64,000 nucleotides of DNA from Strigops habroptila (lineage: Eukaryota > Chordata > Aves > Psittaciformes > Psittacidae). Positions 11,901 through 22,412 of this stretch are shown one piece after another (within the stretch, counting starts at the first letter, position 1; each line of letters begins with the position of its first letter). The stretch covers positions 64,655,725-64,719,724 of the forward strand of contig NC_044282.2 in assembly GCF_004027225.2 (NCBI RefSeq). Direction: 5' to 3'. The position numbers and the translations under genes are program-made. Below the pieces are notes generated by a model that saw only the letters and a program-made list of their open reading frames with translations, had not been told where the DNA came from and searched no databases.

Positions 11901-14900
11901 ATGGGCATCTATGGGATGATGCCCCTCTTAACAGGGACAGACTAGTTTCTAATCCAAGTGCTTTGAATTATCCATGAAGGAGCCAGCCTCTCAGCTGTAG
12001 CTTTATACCCAAAGCAGACTGTGGCTGCTCATCTTGCTTTTAAACAGCTCTGGCTTGCATTGATTCCTATGGCTGTAGCCTGGCGCAGTGCTCCTACCCA
12101 TGATCTGAGCTTCAGCTCCAGAAATTAGAGGGAGGAAATGGGGGGGAAAAAAGGCTTTTGTGTCCTAAGATATTTTAGGAGTTGATGGTAGACATCTGTC
12201 ACAGAAATATTTAGCCACCCATACATACTAATTTCTGCCTGAAGGTAGAATAGGTTCTCAATTGCTTTTTCCTCACCTCCAAACTGCTGTTGTGGATGTG
12301 GGGAAGAATTTTTTAGTTCTTTTGAAGCTGCTGGCGTCTAATACACAAGCTGCTTTGCTTCATCAGTGTCCAAGGCAGCTCTGTTGGTGGCTTCACAGGG
12401 GTAACATTTCATCTACTTCCAGGAATGAAAATGAGGTTTATTGGAGTAACTTCTTCTACAGGGCACTTCCCACTGTAGAGTATATTGTATTTAGAACTTG
12501 ATATTTAATCTCAGCATAAGGAATATAGGAACAAGCTGCCACATGGCACTCTTCTTGCAACAAGGTGACACATACCTTATGTACTTTTTCCCCCCCTTAC
12601 CAGTATGCTGAAGTTAGTGGCCTGATTCTTTTCCTTGCTCTGACAGATCTGGTTTCTGCCCTGGCATCTCTAGAGAACAGCACAACACTGCAATCCCAGC
12701 ACCATCCTGGAGGTGAGTGATGTAAAGAGTAAAGCATGTCTTAAAACCCTGCCCTAGGTTCAGTGTGCTGATTGGTGTGGTGTGTGGACATCACTTCTTG
12801 TTAAGTTTAGGACCCAGTGCAGGATTCTTCTGAGTCTTTGAAGATTGTAAGATATCACTGCAATCCCACAGTTGTGCTTTGGCCACTCTGAACATACCCT
12901 GGAGAAACCGCAGCTCACATGCTAAACCCGACATAAATGTTGACTTGTTTGAGTTCAAGCTTTATTCGTTGGCTGTTTAAAGAATATTTTTCTAATGTGA
13001 ATGAGCCTTAATTCCTTCAATACACTCCAATAGGTGTCTCACAGCTACCGGGATCAGAAACCTGCAGGAGTTCTGCTCCTCAGGCCAGGGAGAGAAGCAA
13101 AACCCCTTTATGTGAACTTTAGCAACTGAGCAGCGTAATACTGGGCTTATTTGGCAGAGCAAGCCACAGAAACAGCTTGCAAAAAAGAGTCAATACAGAA
13201 GAAGCCTGAGGTTTGAACAGGAGAAATATTGCTGAATAAATAGGCTTTAAAGAGCAGACTCCGGCAAATCTGTGCCAGCCTGGATTCAGCCAGCAGTTTA
13301 AGCTGATCCCAGACACGAGTGAGAGAAATGGGATTTTAGACTCCATCAAAAATTGATAACTTTGGGAAAGATAGTAGCTAAAGAAATGTGAATGTGATCA
13401 GATACACATTAATGCTTTAAATACTTTTTGCTGAAAGGTCAATTCTAGAATTCAGCATTACCTAAGGCTTCTTTTCACCTGTTACTCAACAACTTGTTCT
13501 TCCTGATGCACAGCCTCTGGAAATACCCACGTGGCACTGACTTACACAAGCATGTCCTTGTGGAGCTGTTCTGCTTGTGTTTAAAGGACTAACTCATTCA
13601 AGGAGCCTGTTTGTGTTATGTGCACTTAAACATACTAGGATCTTGTGTCTTCTGGTAGATGTGCTGTTTGAAGTAACTATTGAAATCAAACCCAAGGACT
13701 GGATTCCTCATGGCGGAAGCAAGCTCCAGAAGGGTCTTCTTGAATCTATGAAGAACCATGTAAGTCTGGGTGTGAGGAAGGGGAGAAAAACAAATGTGAT
13801 GTCCCAAATGCTCAACTAGAAGAGACCGTGTTGTGCCCTTCATCCCGGGGATTTTCTGTCAAAGCCACATGATGAACCAGCATCTGAGTTGCTTGTGCTG
13901 GTCATCATCTGAGGCCAGTGCTGATACCCTGGCAGGTTGCCTGGGCGCAGTGGCTGGTGTTTAGCTGCAGCAGCCCTTCATAGTGCTGTGCTGTTGCAAG
14001 GCAGCAGAGAAGCACTGCAGAGACAGGGATATAACCAATGGAGGGCTGGAACTTGCCTCTGGAAGTGGGGCAGCTTGTAGCCAAAGCCTGAAAGAGGTTT
14101 AGCACCCACTTACCTGGGGCTACTACTGCCCTTCCTTTTCCCAAATGACCTTCTGTGTTGTGGAGGTTGAGCTGAAGCTAAGCAGATGGGAACAGTATTC
14201 TAGAGAAAAGGCTCAGAGCAGTGGGTTATGGGACATCTAATGTATCCCATGTGGTTTGCAAAGGGGAAGAGCAAGGTAGGGAGGTAGACTGAGAAAAGAA
14301 ACTTTGCTGCCATACTCCTGCCCATCAAACATCAAATCAGCACTGGTCGCTCTGTTCCTTTGCAGATCCAGGAGAACCTGAAACTTTCTGCCAACAGAGT
14401 CAATGAAATAAAGTTAAAGGAAATCAAAAGGTAGGGTTACTGCTGTGCTGCTGGCTTGGCAGGTGACTCTGCTATAATCTGTAATATTTCTTGGGTAGCA
14501 GTGGCTTGGCTCCTGATTCTCCTTCCCCAGCCTTGCTCCTCTCCTGTAAGCTGTAACTTGTCCTGAAAGCAGAAAAAAAGTCTATTTTCTAGAGGAAAGA
14601 TGCTAAAAATTGATGTTTAGTGCTGGCTAGTGCCCTTATAGGGCCTTAGGTCTATAGGCCCTTATAGGTCTGAGATGGATTTAAACCCTGAAGAAAATGA
14701 GGATCCTCACACCTGCCTGGTGTCTGTTGGAGAAAGCTGGGAGCTGTCAGCAAGGCCCCTGACACACTTTGTTGAGGCTGACCTGGGGCTGCAGATTGCC
14801 ACTACAAATTGCTTTATGCAAACAGCTAGTCACTTCAGCCTAGCTCTAAGTGAGGACCATTACCAGGCTTTCCTTTATCCCTTGGTTCAAGTGCAAAGCT

Positions 14901-17900
14901 GGCTCTTGTCACAAATAATCTTTGCAAGAGCCTGCAGCGCCAGTGTGTGGAAGGTCTAAACGGACTTTCAGAGCCGGGACTGGTGGTGATGCTTTCCTCC
15001 TGCCTGCAGGACGAGCAATGCCAACCTGCTGCTCACCTTTTGGCTGCATCTGAAGCCGGAGGAGAGGAACGTGTCTCTGCTCCTGCACTCCCAGCTGGAG
15101 GAGCTGCTTGGCTCCTCGGTAGGAGCGGAGAAGCTGCAGCTTGTTTCTCTGTTTGTTGAAGGTGCGTGTTTCACTTGTCTCTGGGATAAACCCTTTTATG
15201 CCAAGCCTGACTCGACTTACAGCATGTATTCCCCTGTTACAGATGTGAATGAGTGCAGTGCTGGGGTTGGACTCTGCGGGGAGGAGGCAGAGTGCTTCAA
15301 TGGTGTGGGCACGTACCTCTGCCGCTGCAAGAAGGACTATGAAGATCATTCCCCCACCAAGTCTGGCACCCTCTGCATCCCTGCTCCACGATCAGGTAGA
15401 GGACAAAGTACCAGCTCTGCTTTCTCTTGCAGCTGGGTGCTTGTCGTGTGTGTGTGAGTAATCTGTGCAGGATCACTCTTGCCACATGCAACCTGGAGTG
15501 AGCACATCAGGATAAGGGGCTCTCTGTGACTGGGGTCCTAGAGCTGTGCCTCTGCTAATATGCATTGCATGTGATGCTTAAAAATGGCATTGCTACTGGA
15601 GTGGTGGCTTTAGATGTTCATTTCTGGTGTGGGAAGGATATATAATATCTTTGCAAGGCACCTCCTAGCTGTTTGTCCCCTTATGCCTCCTCCTTCAGCA
15701 TTAGGAGCTCTTCTTGGGAGTTGTGTTCAGGTATGAGCAGACTTGGAGGCAAATGTGATCCTTTCAGAAACTAAGGGGAGGGAAGAAAGGTGAAGTTTAG
15801 GCAGTATAGGTATCCAAGTTAGAAGGAGAGCCTTGTACTCAAACGAGAAATGGCTTTTCCTAGACTCCAAAGGCATCGGCTTTCAGAGGTTAGCCTAGAT
15901 GAGCCTCCAAGGAGTGACCTGCACCACTTAACTGTGTCCGGTTAAAGAATTGCCGCTCATTGGGTGTAATTCAGTGCAACGTCTGTGCTCCTGAAGGCTT
16001 TCCTGAGTGGTGCCTGAAAGTTTTAGGGAGTGCTGCTACTTTCAGGCTCCTCAGTACAAGAAAGACATGGGCATACTGCACGGAGAGAATCCAGTGAGCA
16101 GCCACAAGGATGAGGGACTAGAGCATCTCTCCTGTGAGGAAAGGCAGAGAGAGCTGGGACTGTTTAGCTTGGAGAAGAGAAGTCTGGAGGGATCTTACTG
16201 ATGTATATAGATACTTCAAGGGATGGTGCAAAGAAGACAGAGCCACGCTCTTCTCAGTAGTGCCTAGTGACAGGACCAGAGGCAGTGGGAACAAAGTGAA
16301 ACATGAGAGGTTTTTCCTGGGCATCAGGAAACACTTTCTGTTGTTTTTACTGTGAAGGTGACTGAGCACTGGCCCAGGTTGCCTGGTGAGGTTGTGGAGT
16401 CTCCATCCTCAGAGATACTAAACAACTGTCCCACCTCAACCCTTCCGTGATTCCCCTTCCTGCTTGAGGGAGGCTGTAGATGGAAACTCTTGGTACAGAT
16501 CATGCTCCCCGGGTGCAGTGAGTCGATATGACAGCCAGCACCTGTACCTGGAGCTTAGCCTGGAGTATTTAACAGATGTTTAAAATACTGGTAACAGTCC
16601 ATGGTGTTTGCTGCTGTACTCTGTCCATTGGCTTTGTTGGCACTTCCAAGTCTAATCTCTCCATAAGGCATAGCCTCCCTTTCCCCAGTCTGCTACTTTC
16701 TCTGCATCAGGGTTACAACTTGGTGCATGTGAGCCTTTATTCCCCAAGACCTTCTGCATCTTCTGACATTGGTTGTTCAGAGCTTGCTGCTATAAACAGA
16801 ATGTGGACAAGGGTGATATGAGTTACCTTTGCTGTTTGACTGATCAGCAAACTTGGTCACTCCTCAGAGTGCCCTGTGGTCTCCTGTCACACTGTGTAGA
16901 TCTTGGTGAGAAAGACATTGCTGTTCTGGTGTTTACCCCAGTGCTCCCCTGATGTATTTGACACAAGGCTAAGCAGATGGCAGGTGGTGCTTGACTGTAA
17001 TCAAAGCTGGCTACTCCGCAAGATTGGATTAATAGGGTCTCCTAGCCTTGAAAAACAGCGATACTCTGCAATATGTACCCAAAACACTGATGCTATTTTA
17101 CCAAAACTGCTTCTCATCCCTGCAGCATTGAAAGCGGCCTAAACCTGAATTTGAGTTTGCAGCCAAATTGCGTTTCTCATCAATTATCCCAGCTCCAAAT
17201 TCATTAACCAGTTATGTAGTCTAAGCCTATCCACATCAGCTCGATATCGTTATATTAAGATAGGAATAATATGATAAATGCATATTTTTTGCTTGGGTCA
17301 AGGAGAGGGTCCCTTCAGGTCTGGATGGGAATGGTAGTAGATCTTTTAACTTCAATGCAGCTGCACATGGGTTTGGCAATGGCTTTGATCTGTCAGATGC
17401 TACCCCAGGGCTGTCCTAGTGTAGCACCAGCCCTGCGCTGTTCCTGCAGGCTGGCTCTTGGTCTAAATATTTCTTTGGGATGGAGGTTTGGGAGAGATGC
17501 TCTGCCCCAGAAGCAGTCATGAGGGTTTATTCAGGGCAGCTGGGGAGATGTTGACCTCCCTGGAGGAGCACCCACAGCACTTGAGCACTGTGGTCACAAC
17601 GTGGGGGGCTTTGTGAGCATAGTAGGGGCCACTTGGGGCAAGCAGGATGAGGCCATGGTCCTTGTCTTGCAGGGATTGGTTTCTTCCTCCACCATGCTGA
17701 CATCCTGGTGGGTGCAGCCATCATGGCTGCCCTGTCAATGCTGGTGGCTGCTGGAGTCCTGTGCAGGGCAACCATGCGGGGACGGCACCCCAGGAGGAGC
17801 CTGAGCCCTGAGGAACCACCAGCGAGGGCTGCAGAGGAGCCGGTGATGGAGCTGCATGACCTGGGGCAGTGCCTGAGCCTTGATCCCTTCCAGCTGAAGC

Positions 17901-17992
17901 TGCGGGCCAGGCCGCCCGAGTGGCTGTGGGCTGCCCGGGTCCACCCTGGCCAGGAGTACCGGGTCTTCGTGGAGCAGTCTCCCCAGCTCTGA
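5832..17992 (+). CDS. Unnamed type I membrane protein: CUB - mucin-like - CUB - SEA - EGF - TM (11 coding exons, about 1538 aa)
   Basis: Joining 5832-5963, 6070-6147, 6354-6393, 7634-10072, 10645-11715, 12647-12712, 13659-13759, 14366-14430, 15010-15161, 15243-15395 and 17673-17992 gives 4617 nt. This is an exact multiple of three with matching phases at every junction and GT-AG at every intron. Domain order is as follows: signal peptide 1-24; RSRR 33-36; hydrophobic segment about 49-64; CUB1 about 93-205 (Cys 99, 125, 150, 174); Ser/Thr/Pro-rich region to 896; CUB2 about 906-1020 (Cys 912, 937, 962, 986); acidic stalk to 1276; SEA about 1276-1381; calcium-binding EGF 1382-1426; TM about 1441-1463; 75-residue tail. 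The layout suggests a mucin-like cell-surface receptor or adhesion protein. Ligand and pathway cannot be read from the sequence, and I do not recognise the gene. Cell-surface location is inferred from the signal peptide and TM. Confidence 0.85.
6070..6147 (+). CDS. Exon 2: short hydrophobic exon
   Basis: It encodes residues 45-70 in 78 nt and is symmetric (phase 0 to 0). It lies between a pyrimidine-rich acceptor ending TACAG and the donor CAG|GTAATG. It encodes a hydrophobic run (LGFACCVLGVFLYWLW) that resembles a second membrane segment or part of an extended leader. Because it is symmetric it could be skipped without changing frame. Its inclusion is supported only by the splice sites. Confidence 0.55.
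6354..6393 (+). CDS. Exon 3: 40-nt linker microexon
   Basis: It encodes residues 71-83 plus one base (ACGSPRKYQKVKP). The acceptor is TTCATAG and the donor CCAG|GTAAGG. It shifts phase from 0 to 1, which is what exon 4 needs. The basic linker leads into CUB1. It is short, but both splice sites are good and the phase requirement supports it. Confidence 0.6.
7634..10072 (+). CDS. Exon 4: CUB domain 1 plus long mucin-like region
   Basis: This unusually large 2439-nt exon (phase 1 to 1) encodes residues 84-897. It starts after TTCTTCCAG and ends ACTG|GTAGGT. The first 120 or so residues are a CUB-type module with Cys 99, 125, 150 and 174, a CNWT N-glycosylation site and the pattern HIIIYIQGF...VVYAC, followed by FKGKYYIF. 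One extra Cys (Pro-Asn-Cys, about residue 195) is absent from CUB2. The remaining roughly 680 residues are rich in Ser, Thr and Pro and low in Cys, as in O-glycosylated stalks. Reading past the donor would stop at TAA 10126-10128. Confidence 0.88.
10195..10330 (-). mobile_element. Fragment of an avian endogenous-retrovirus LTR in intron 4
   Basis: Read on the minus strand, the fragment has the text common in avian LTR 3' portions: 'TTTGGTTTTATTTCTCAT', then an AATAAA signal (plus 10237-10242). It ends with 'GCCCATGACA' at 10195. No retroviral coding sequence accompanies it. The right-hand boundary is uncertain and may extend towards 10500. The insertion sits between the two duplicated CUB exons. 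Confidence 0.65.
10645..11715 (+). CDS. Exon 5: CUB domain 2 plus acidic stalk
   Basis: This 1071-nt exon (phase 1 to 1) encodes residues 897-1254, from acceptor GTGCCAG to donor TTTG|GTAAGG. It begins ELGPPWTMEYFPIRSC, parallel to exon 4's ESESPWILAYVPIRSC. The Cys spacing matches CUB1 almost exactly (912, 937, 962, 986), with the same CNWT site and the same VVYAC and FKGQYYVF endings. By eye about half of the domain is identical between the two. The roughly 230-residue tail is Glu/Asp/Ser-rich and shows no evident similarity to the exon 4 tail. If the donor is ignored, the frame stops at TAG 11787-11789. Confidence 0.88.
12647..12712 (+). CDS. Exon 6: 22-residue stalk exon
   Basis: It encodes residues 1254-1276 in 66 nt (phase 1 to 1), from acceptor CTCTGACAG to donor GGAG|GTGAGT. 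The sequence DLVSALASLENSTTLQSQHH includes one N-glycosylation sequon (NST). It is symmetric and so could be optional. The splice sites are strong and the frame is kept. Confidence 0.68.
13659..13759 (+). CDS. Exon 7: first part of SEA domain
   Basis: It encodes residues 1276-1309 (phase 1 to 0) between acceptor TCTGGTAG and donor CCAT|GTAAGT. The start, VLFEVTIEIKPKDWIPHGG, is the first beta strand of a SEA fold. The first SEA helix follows (SKLQKGLLESMKNH). Confidence 0.8.
14366..14430 (+). CDS. Exon 8: middle of SEA domain
   Basis: It encodes residues 1310-1331 (phase 0 to 2) between acceptor TTTGCAG and donor AAAAG|GTAGGG. The sequence IQENLKLSANRVNEIKLKEI fits the helix-to-strand middle of a SEA domain. 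It joins exon 9 through a split Arg codon. Confidence 0.78.
15010..15161 (+). CDS. Exon 9: C-terminal half of SEA domain
   Basis: It encodes residues 1331-1382 (phase 2 to 1). The acceptor is CCTGCAG and the donor GAAG|GTGCGT. It carries the central strand (RTSNANLLLTFWLHLK), an NVS sequon, the second helix (LLLHSQLEELLGSS) and a last strand (KLQLVSLFVE). I do not see the GSVVV-like self-cleavage motif of mucin SEA domains, so the domain may not autoproteolyse. Confidence 0.82.
15243..15395 (+). CDS. Exon 10: calcium-binding EGF domain
   Basis: It encodes residues 1382-1433 (phase 1 to 1), from acceptor TGTTACAG to donor TCAG|GTAGAG. Six cysteines lie at 1386, 1393, 1399, 1408, 1410 and 1426. 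The DVNEC start and the C-x-N-x4-Y-x-C-x-C stretch at 1399-1410 match the calcium-binding EGF and Asp/Asn beta-hydroxylation consensus. The preceding intron is only 81 bp. Confidence 0.93.
16035..16440 (+). mobile_element. CR1 LINE fragment in intron 10
   Basis: This plus-strand copy is recognisable from 'gagctgggactgtttagctt', 'gacaggaccagaggcagtgg' and the following 3' part of the CR1 untranslated region. The terminal ATTCTATG repeats are missing, so the copy is damaged at its 3' end as well. It lies within the 2277-bp intron between the EGF exon and the TM exon. Confidence 0.85.
17673..17992 (+). CDS. Exon 11: transmembrane helix and cytoplasmic tail
   Basis: It encodes residues 1433-1538 and ends at TGA 17990-17992, with acceptor TCTTGCAG in phase 1. 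After FFLHHAD comes one helix of about 23 residues (ILVGAAIMAALSMLVAAGVL). A membrane-edge Cys1463 and basic residues (RATMRGRHPRR) follow, the positive-inside signature of a type I protein. The 75-residue tail contains HDLGQCLSLDPFQLKLRARP and a Tyr near the end. No kinase, TIR, ITAM or death-domain motif is visible. It is GC-rich compared with the upstream exons. Confidence 0.88.
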
Positions 17993-18249
17993 GGGGGTCC
18001 TGGGGCTCCCCCAAGCCTCCCTATGGCCCTGGTGACCTGTGTGGTCACTTCTGCCTTCCCCAGCTGACACAAGCCACTGGCTGTGTGAACCCTTCTGGTG
18101 TGTTTTATGGACCATAAATATCCCACCACAGTCTTTCTTGTCTTGTAGTTTAATTTTTAATACTCACTTAGCTTGGGAAACAAAGTGCTTGTTCCACACT
18201 GCTGCACTTACCCTGTGTGAGAGTGGTGCAGAGCTGTAAGCACATGGAA

Positions 18250-18255
18250 ATTAAA
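18250..18255 (+). terminator. Likely polyadenylation signal of the CUB/SEA/EGF gene
   Basis: ATTAAA lies 258 bp after the stop codon and is followed by an A-rich run and a T/G-rich stretch near 18294. No AATAAA was found closer to the stop. A weaker CATAAA lies at about 18112. Confidence 0.45.
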
Positions 18256-18299
18256 CACTTTTTTAAGAAAAAAAAAAAGGCAAATAAGATATTTCGGTG

Positions 18300-21200
18300 T
18301 TTAATTTAAGAGATTAAAAATTATTCTGCATCTGTGCTCAATGCTGCCTGCTTTCCCCTGCCCCTAAGGCAGAGCTCTATGGGAAGCCCTGATAAGACCA
18401 AAGGATCTGGGGAGGGGGGGGGGTGGTGGTGCTTCTAGCATGGCAGAGCTTGATTTAGAGTTCTGGGGAGACTCCTGCCGAGGTTATGGCACATCGATCC
18501 CCTGTCACTGAATGATGGGGACAGCATTTTTGGTGCTTGCATGGATGCTGGTTGCTGAGATGCTAGCAAAAAGCACCACTGCCAAGTAAATCCTCTTTTC
18601 GGGCAGTAAGGGACAGTTGTGCCCGCAGCTTGTCCTGCAGCTGAAGGCTGTAACTTCTTTATTTGCTTAATTTAGGGCTTTTAAAATTGGAATTACGTTG
18701 GGTTTTTTTTCTCCCTATGGGAAGATGTGTGGATGGTGTGGTGGCAAATGTCCCACTGGAGGGCACTGTCTGCCACAAAACCCAACAAGGGCTGCTGCTG
18801 CAGAGCTATGCCCCTGTATGCTGGCCTGGGCAGGGACTGCCAGATGTGAGGCACATCTGGAGCTGGGTGTCCCCGGGTGAAACAGGACCAGTCAGTGCAG
18901 CTCGTGGATAATCTCTTTGCACTTGTTAACCAGTTTTGGCCAAGATGTGCTATGGAGGTGTGGGCTGCCCAAAGCAGCTTGCACATAAGTGTGACCAGCC
19001 TCAGTGTTTACTCTCCAGGGTGAGCTTTGAAAGGGCCCTGCTCTGTTTCTCTGCAGGAAGGGGGTAAGGATACTGGTGAAGAGGGAAAAAGGGACACCAG
19101 TGATTTCCTTAGAGTAATGCTTTTCCATCCTTCCCGCTAAAAAGCAAGGCCTGTATCTCAGCTGTTGAATCATAGGAGAAGCAATATGTGCAGCATGGAG
19201 GGGGATATTCCAAGAGGAGAGGCCATCATAAATGCCAATGTTGTCAAAAACTGAGTGAGAATGTGCTACTTGCACTGAGATGATAAAGAACTGAGCATCC
19301 CTGGCGCTTGGCTGGCTGCTGCAGTGTCTGTCGGGTTAGGGTGACTGTGCTGCTCTCCAATAACAGGCTTGTCCAAAGTAGTTGATGCTGATGGGGTCCT
19401 CCTGCCTGCAGAGATATGCAAAGCAGAATGAATACTCCCTGCGCACACTCCCCCAACAGCAGCACTTCAGTGCTCTTTAGTGCCATCCAGGTTTGGGTTC
19501 CAATAAGGTTAGACAAAAATAGGTCTCCCCAAGACATTTTGTTCGTTGCTTCCTGTGACATACGTGGAGCAATCAGCTCTGACTGTTTTCATATTACAAA
19601 TAGCAAAGCATTAAAATGCAAACAGCTCCCTAGGAGGCAGGTAAATGTGTGCAAATTTCCGTTGTAAAGAGAAGGAAACCATTAATGGGTTTGTGCAGAG
19701 TGTGCTTGTTTTCCCTTCGAGGTCAAAGAAAAGCACTAGAGGCTAAAATAATACTGCCCTTGTCTTGACCTTGGATTTGGCTGGCCACCACCTCCCCTTT
19801 TTGCTCCTTGGCTCCATGCAGGGGGCTTGGGGGCTTTTCAGGTTGAAAACTCTACTCTCCCCCAATAAGGTTTGGATCCCAAATCTAAGAAACTAACAAG
19901 CAGATTGATGCTTCTGCTGACTTTCCAGCTTTTCCAGGAGCAAGGTGAGCTCCATGCTGTTCTCCTGCATGGGAAGCTGGCCCCTGTAATACTCTTTGGG
20001 TTAGCAAAAGCTGTGGTATCTCCCCAAGCCTGTGGTGCCATCCAGGAGCAAGTTAAAGGTACCAACTTACCTTCCATAAACCTTCTGAGCCACCATCCCC
20101 TGGCCCACTGTGAAACCAGTGCATCCCACTCCTTTCTATAGCCACAGTGTGTTTCATCCCATTTTAAGGGGTTTCCTCAAGATTGATTTTTTTCCGTTGT
20201 GTGGCTTCTGGAAAGCAGTAGAAGCTGGATGTTTAGCTATTCTCTTTCACAGTGTACTGAAGAAAGGGGTGACACACATTGGAAATGCAGCTGGTGTTTT
20301 CAAGAGCTCATGGCAGCTATGTTGCATTGCTGCTTCTGCACATCACGGTGCTTCAAACTCAAAGGACTGCTTATATATTAAAAAAAAACATTAAAGTATT
20401 CAACTGTGCTATGAATGCTTGTGCACATCAAATGGTGGTCTGGAAGAAGTGCTCATCTTCAAGCCTGCAAAGTTGATGTTCTGCTGTCTTTAGGGGTTTT
20501 CCTTTCTCTTTTTTTGAGCGTGCTGCTCTGGAAGGAGGCAGTGAGGCGCCTTACAGCAGAGAGGAGCTGCTGCAAGCCCCAAGCCCTCAGGGTTTCCAGT
20601 TCTAGTTAGCACTGTGAATTCCTCTGTGATTTTGAAGAAGACAACGCAGAGGTCAGGGGCAGGCTTTGGTAGAAAAGGCAGGCTTAGAGATGAGTGTTGT
20701 GCTTGGCCCTGGGAGAGCACAGTTTGCCCTGCCCTGTGCATCCTGCCAAGACAAGGGACTTCTCCCCAGAACCATATCCGCTCAGAGACGAGCAATCCCT
20801 GCAATCCGCAAAGCAGAGGTGCCATAAAATGGAGACCCACATCTGGGAGTGTGCTCCAGCTACAAAGCTGGGAGACATCCTGCAGCATCCCCCACTGCCA
20901 GGGTGGGTGGGATGACTACTTGGCAGCTTTCAGTCAAGGCATCAAAACCTTGAGATACAGATATATTGTGTCTTTACATGCATGGGCACATACAAAAGAA
21001 GGGGATGGATCACTCCTGTTCTTCATGGAGTGATTTGCTTTACTACTTTTAACTGATGTTAAAATGGCAGAGTCACAGAAGAGATTGAGTGAAAGACCCC
21101 CCTCGTTTGGTTTGGGTTTCTTCTTCTGCCACAAATATCTATCATATTGCAGACATGAAGTGTTTTAAGTGCTTAAGAAATCTGTTCTGTGCTATGCTGA

Positions 21201-22235
21201 TTCCCAGCCCTGTCTGTTGTAGCTGTATCATTAATAAGCAGATCACCTTCCACACATGATGTTATGCTACTGCAGAGCACAGCTGGGACATCTGGCAGTG
21301 ATGTGGAATTGTCTCCCCTTTAATGGCTCATCCCTGCTCCAGTGTTATGGCTAGGAGGTGTATCCTCAGTAATATTCCAATGTACTACAGAGATAATAAG
21401 CCTGAGGAGGGGATCGGTGCTTCCCCCCCGCGCATGCACTGCCTGCACCCAACCAGTACATAGTTAAGCACAACCCATCAGCGCCTGGCAAGAAAAGAAG
21501 GAGATGCAAGGATGGAAATGGCTTGCTTGGTCTGCATGCTATGAGAGGGAAAGAGATGATGTAATTCCTGAAAAAGACCATCAGCTGAGCTGTCACTTAT
21601 CGTGGATGGGTTTCAGGCTGGATATGTGTGGCACAGGCAGCAGAGGGAGCAGACAGGAAGAGTTTCCGTTCCCAGGTAGGAGTCCAGCCAGCTGCATCTT
21701 TGCTGGCTTTCCCTCGTTTGTAGAAATGTGATGTAATCCTTGCCTCATGTAAAGGGATGCTCTACTCCTGAGCGTGTTTATGTGCAAGGGGCTGGAGAAC
21801 TGCAAACCATTTATCCCCTCTTGTGTGAGAAAGTCAGACAACACCTTTCCTGATGTAATACAAGCGGTCCCTTTTACAGCTTGCTCTGTCAGAGAGGCGA
21901 AAGGGTTTCTCTGAGATTTTGGGGTCTTGGGGTTGTTTCTGGGAATGGCAGAGCCAGAAGAGGACAGTTGAGTGATCTTGTGTCCGGCTCCTGAAGCAGG
22001 TGTCTTGGAAATGCTTGTTCAGCCAGGCTTGGGCTGGATTCCTAGCAGGAGATCACCCCAAGTAAGGAGCCTCCAGGCTCTGAGGCTGTGGTTTCTCGGG
22101 CAATGAGGACAGTGGCCAAAGCTCTGCCTGCCTCTGCTTTTCCCAGCACACTTGCTCTTAACCCTGGGAGCAAAGAATAATGCTGTGGGGAGAATCCCCA
22201 GCATTTAATCTACTTACTCCAGCCTATTCCCATGC
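18300..22235. other. Intergenic, no gene seen
   Basis: Only short chance frames occur. A run of G with one interruption at 18409-18429 could form a quadruplex. The block near 19560-19700 is AT-rich and unique-looking. I see no RNA gene. Confidence 0.5.
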
Positions 22236-22412
22236 ACTAAGATTGCCCAGAGAAGCTGTGGCTGCCCCATCCCGACAGTGCGCAAGGCCAGGTTGAATGG
22301 GGCTTGGAGCAACCTGGTCTAGTGGAAGGTGTCCCTGCCCACGGCAGGGGGTTGGGCCCAGATGAACTTTAAGGTCCCTTCCAACCCAAACCAGTCTGTG
22401 ATTCTATGACTT
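22236..22412 (+). mobile_element. CR1 LINE 3' fragment
   Basis: This is a plus-strand CR1 tail. The 'agagaagctgtggctgcccc' and 'aggtcccttccaacccaaac' blocks are followed by a 3' end of 'tgtgattctatgac'. Confidence 0.93.
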
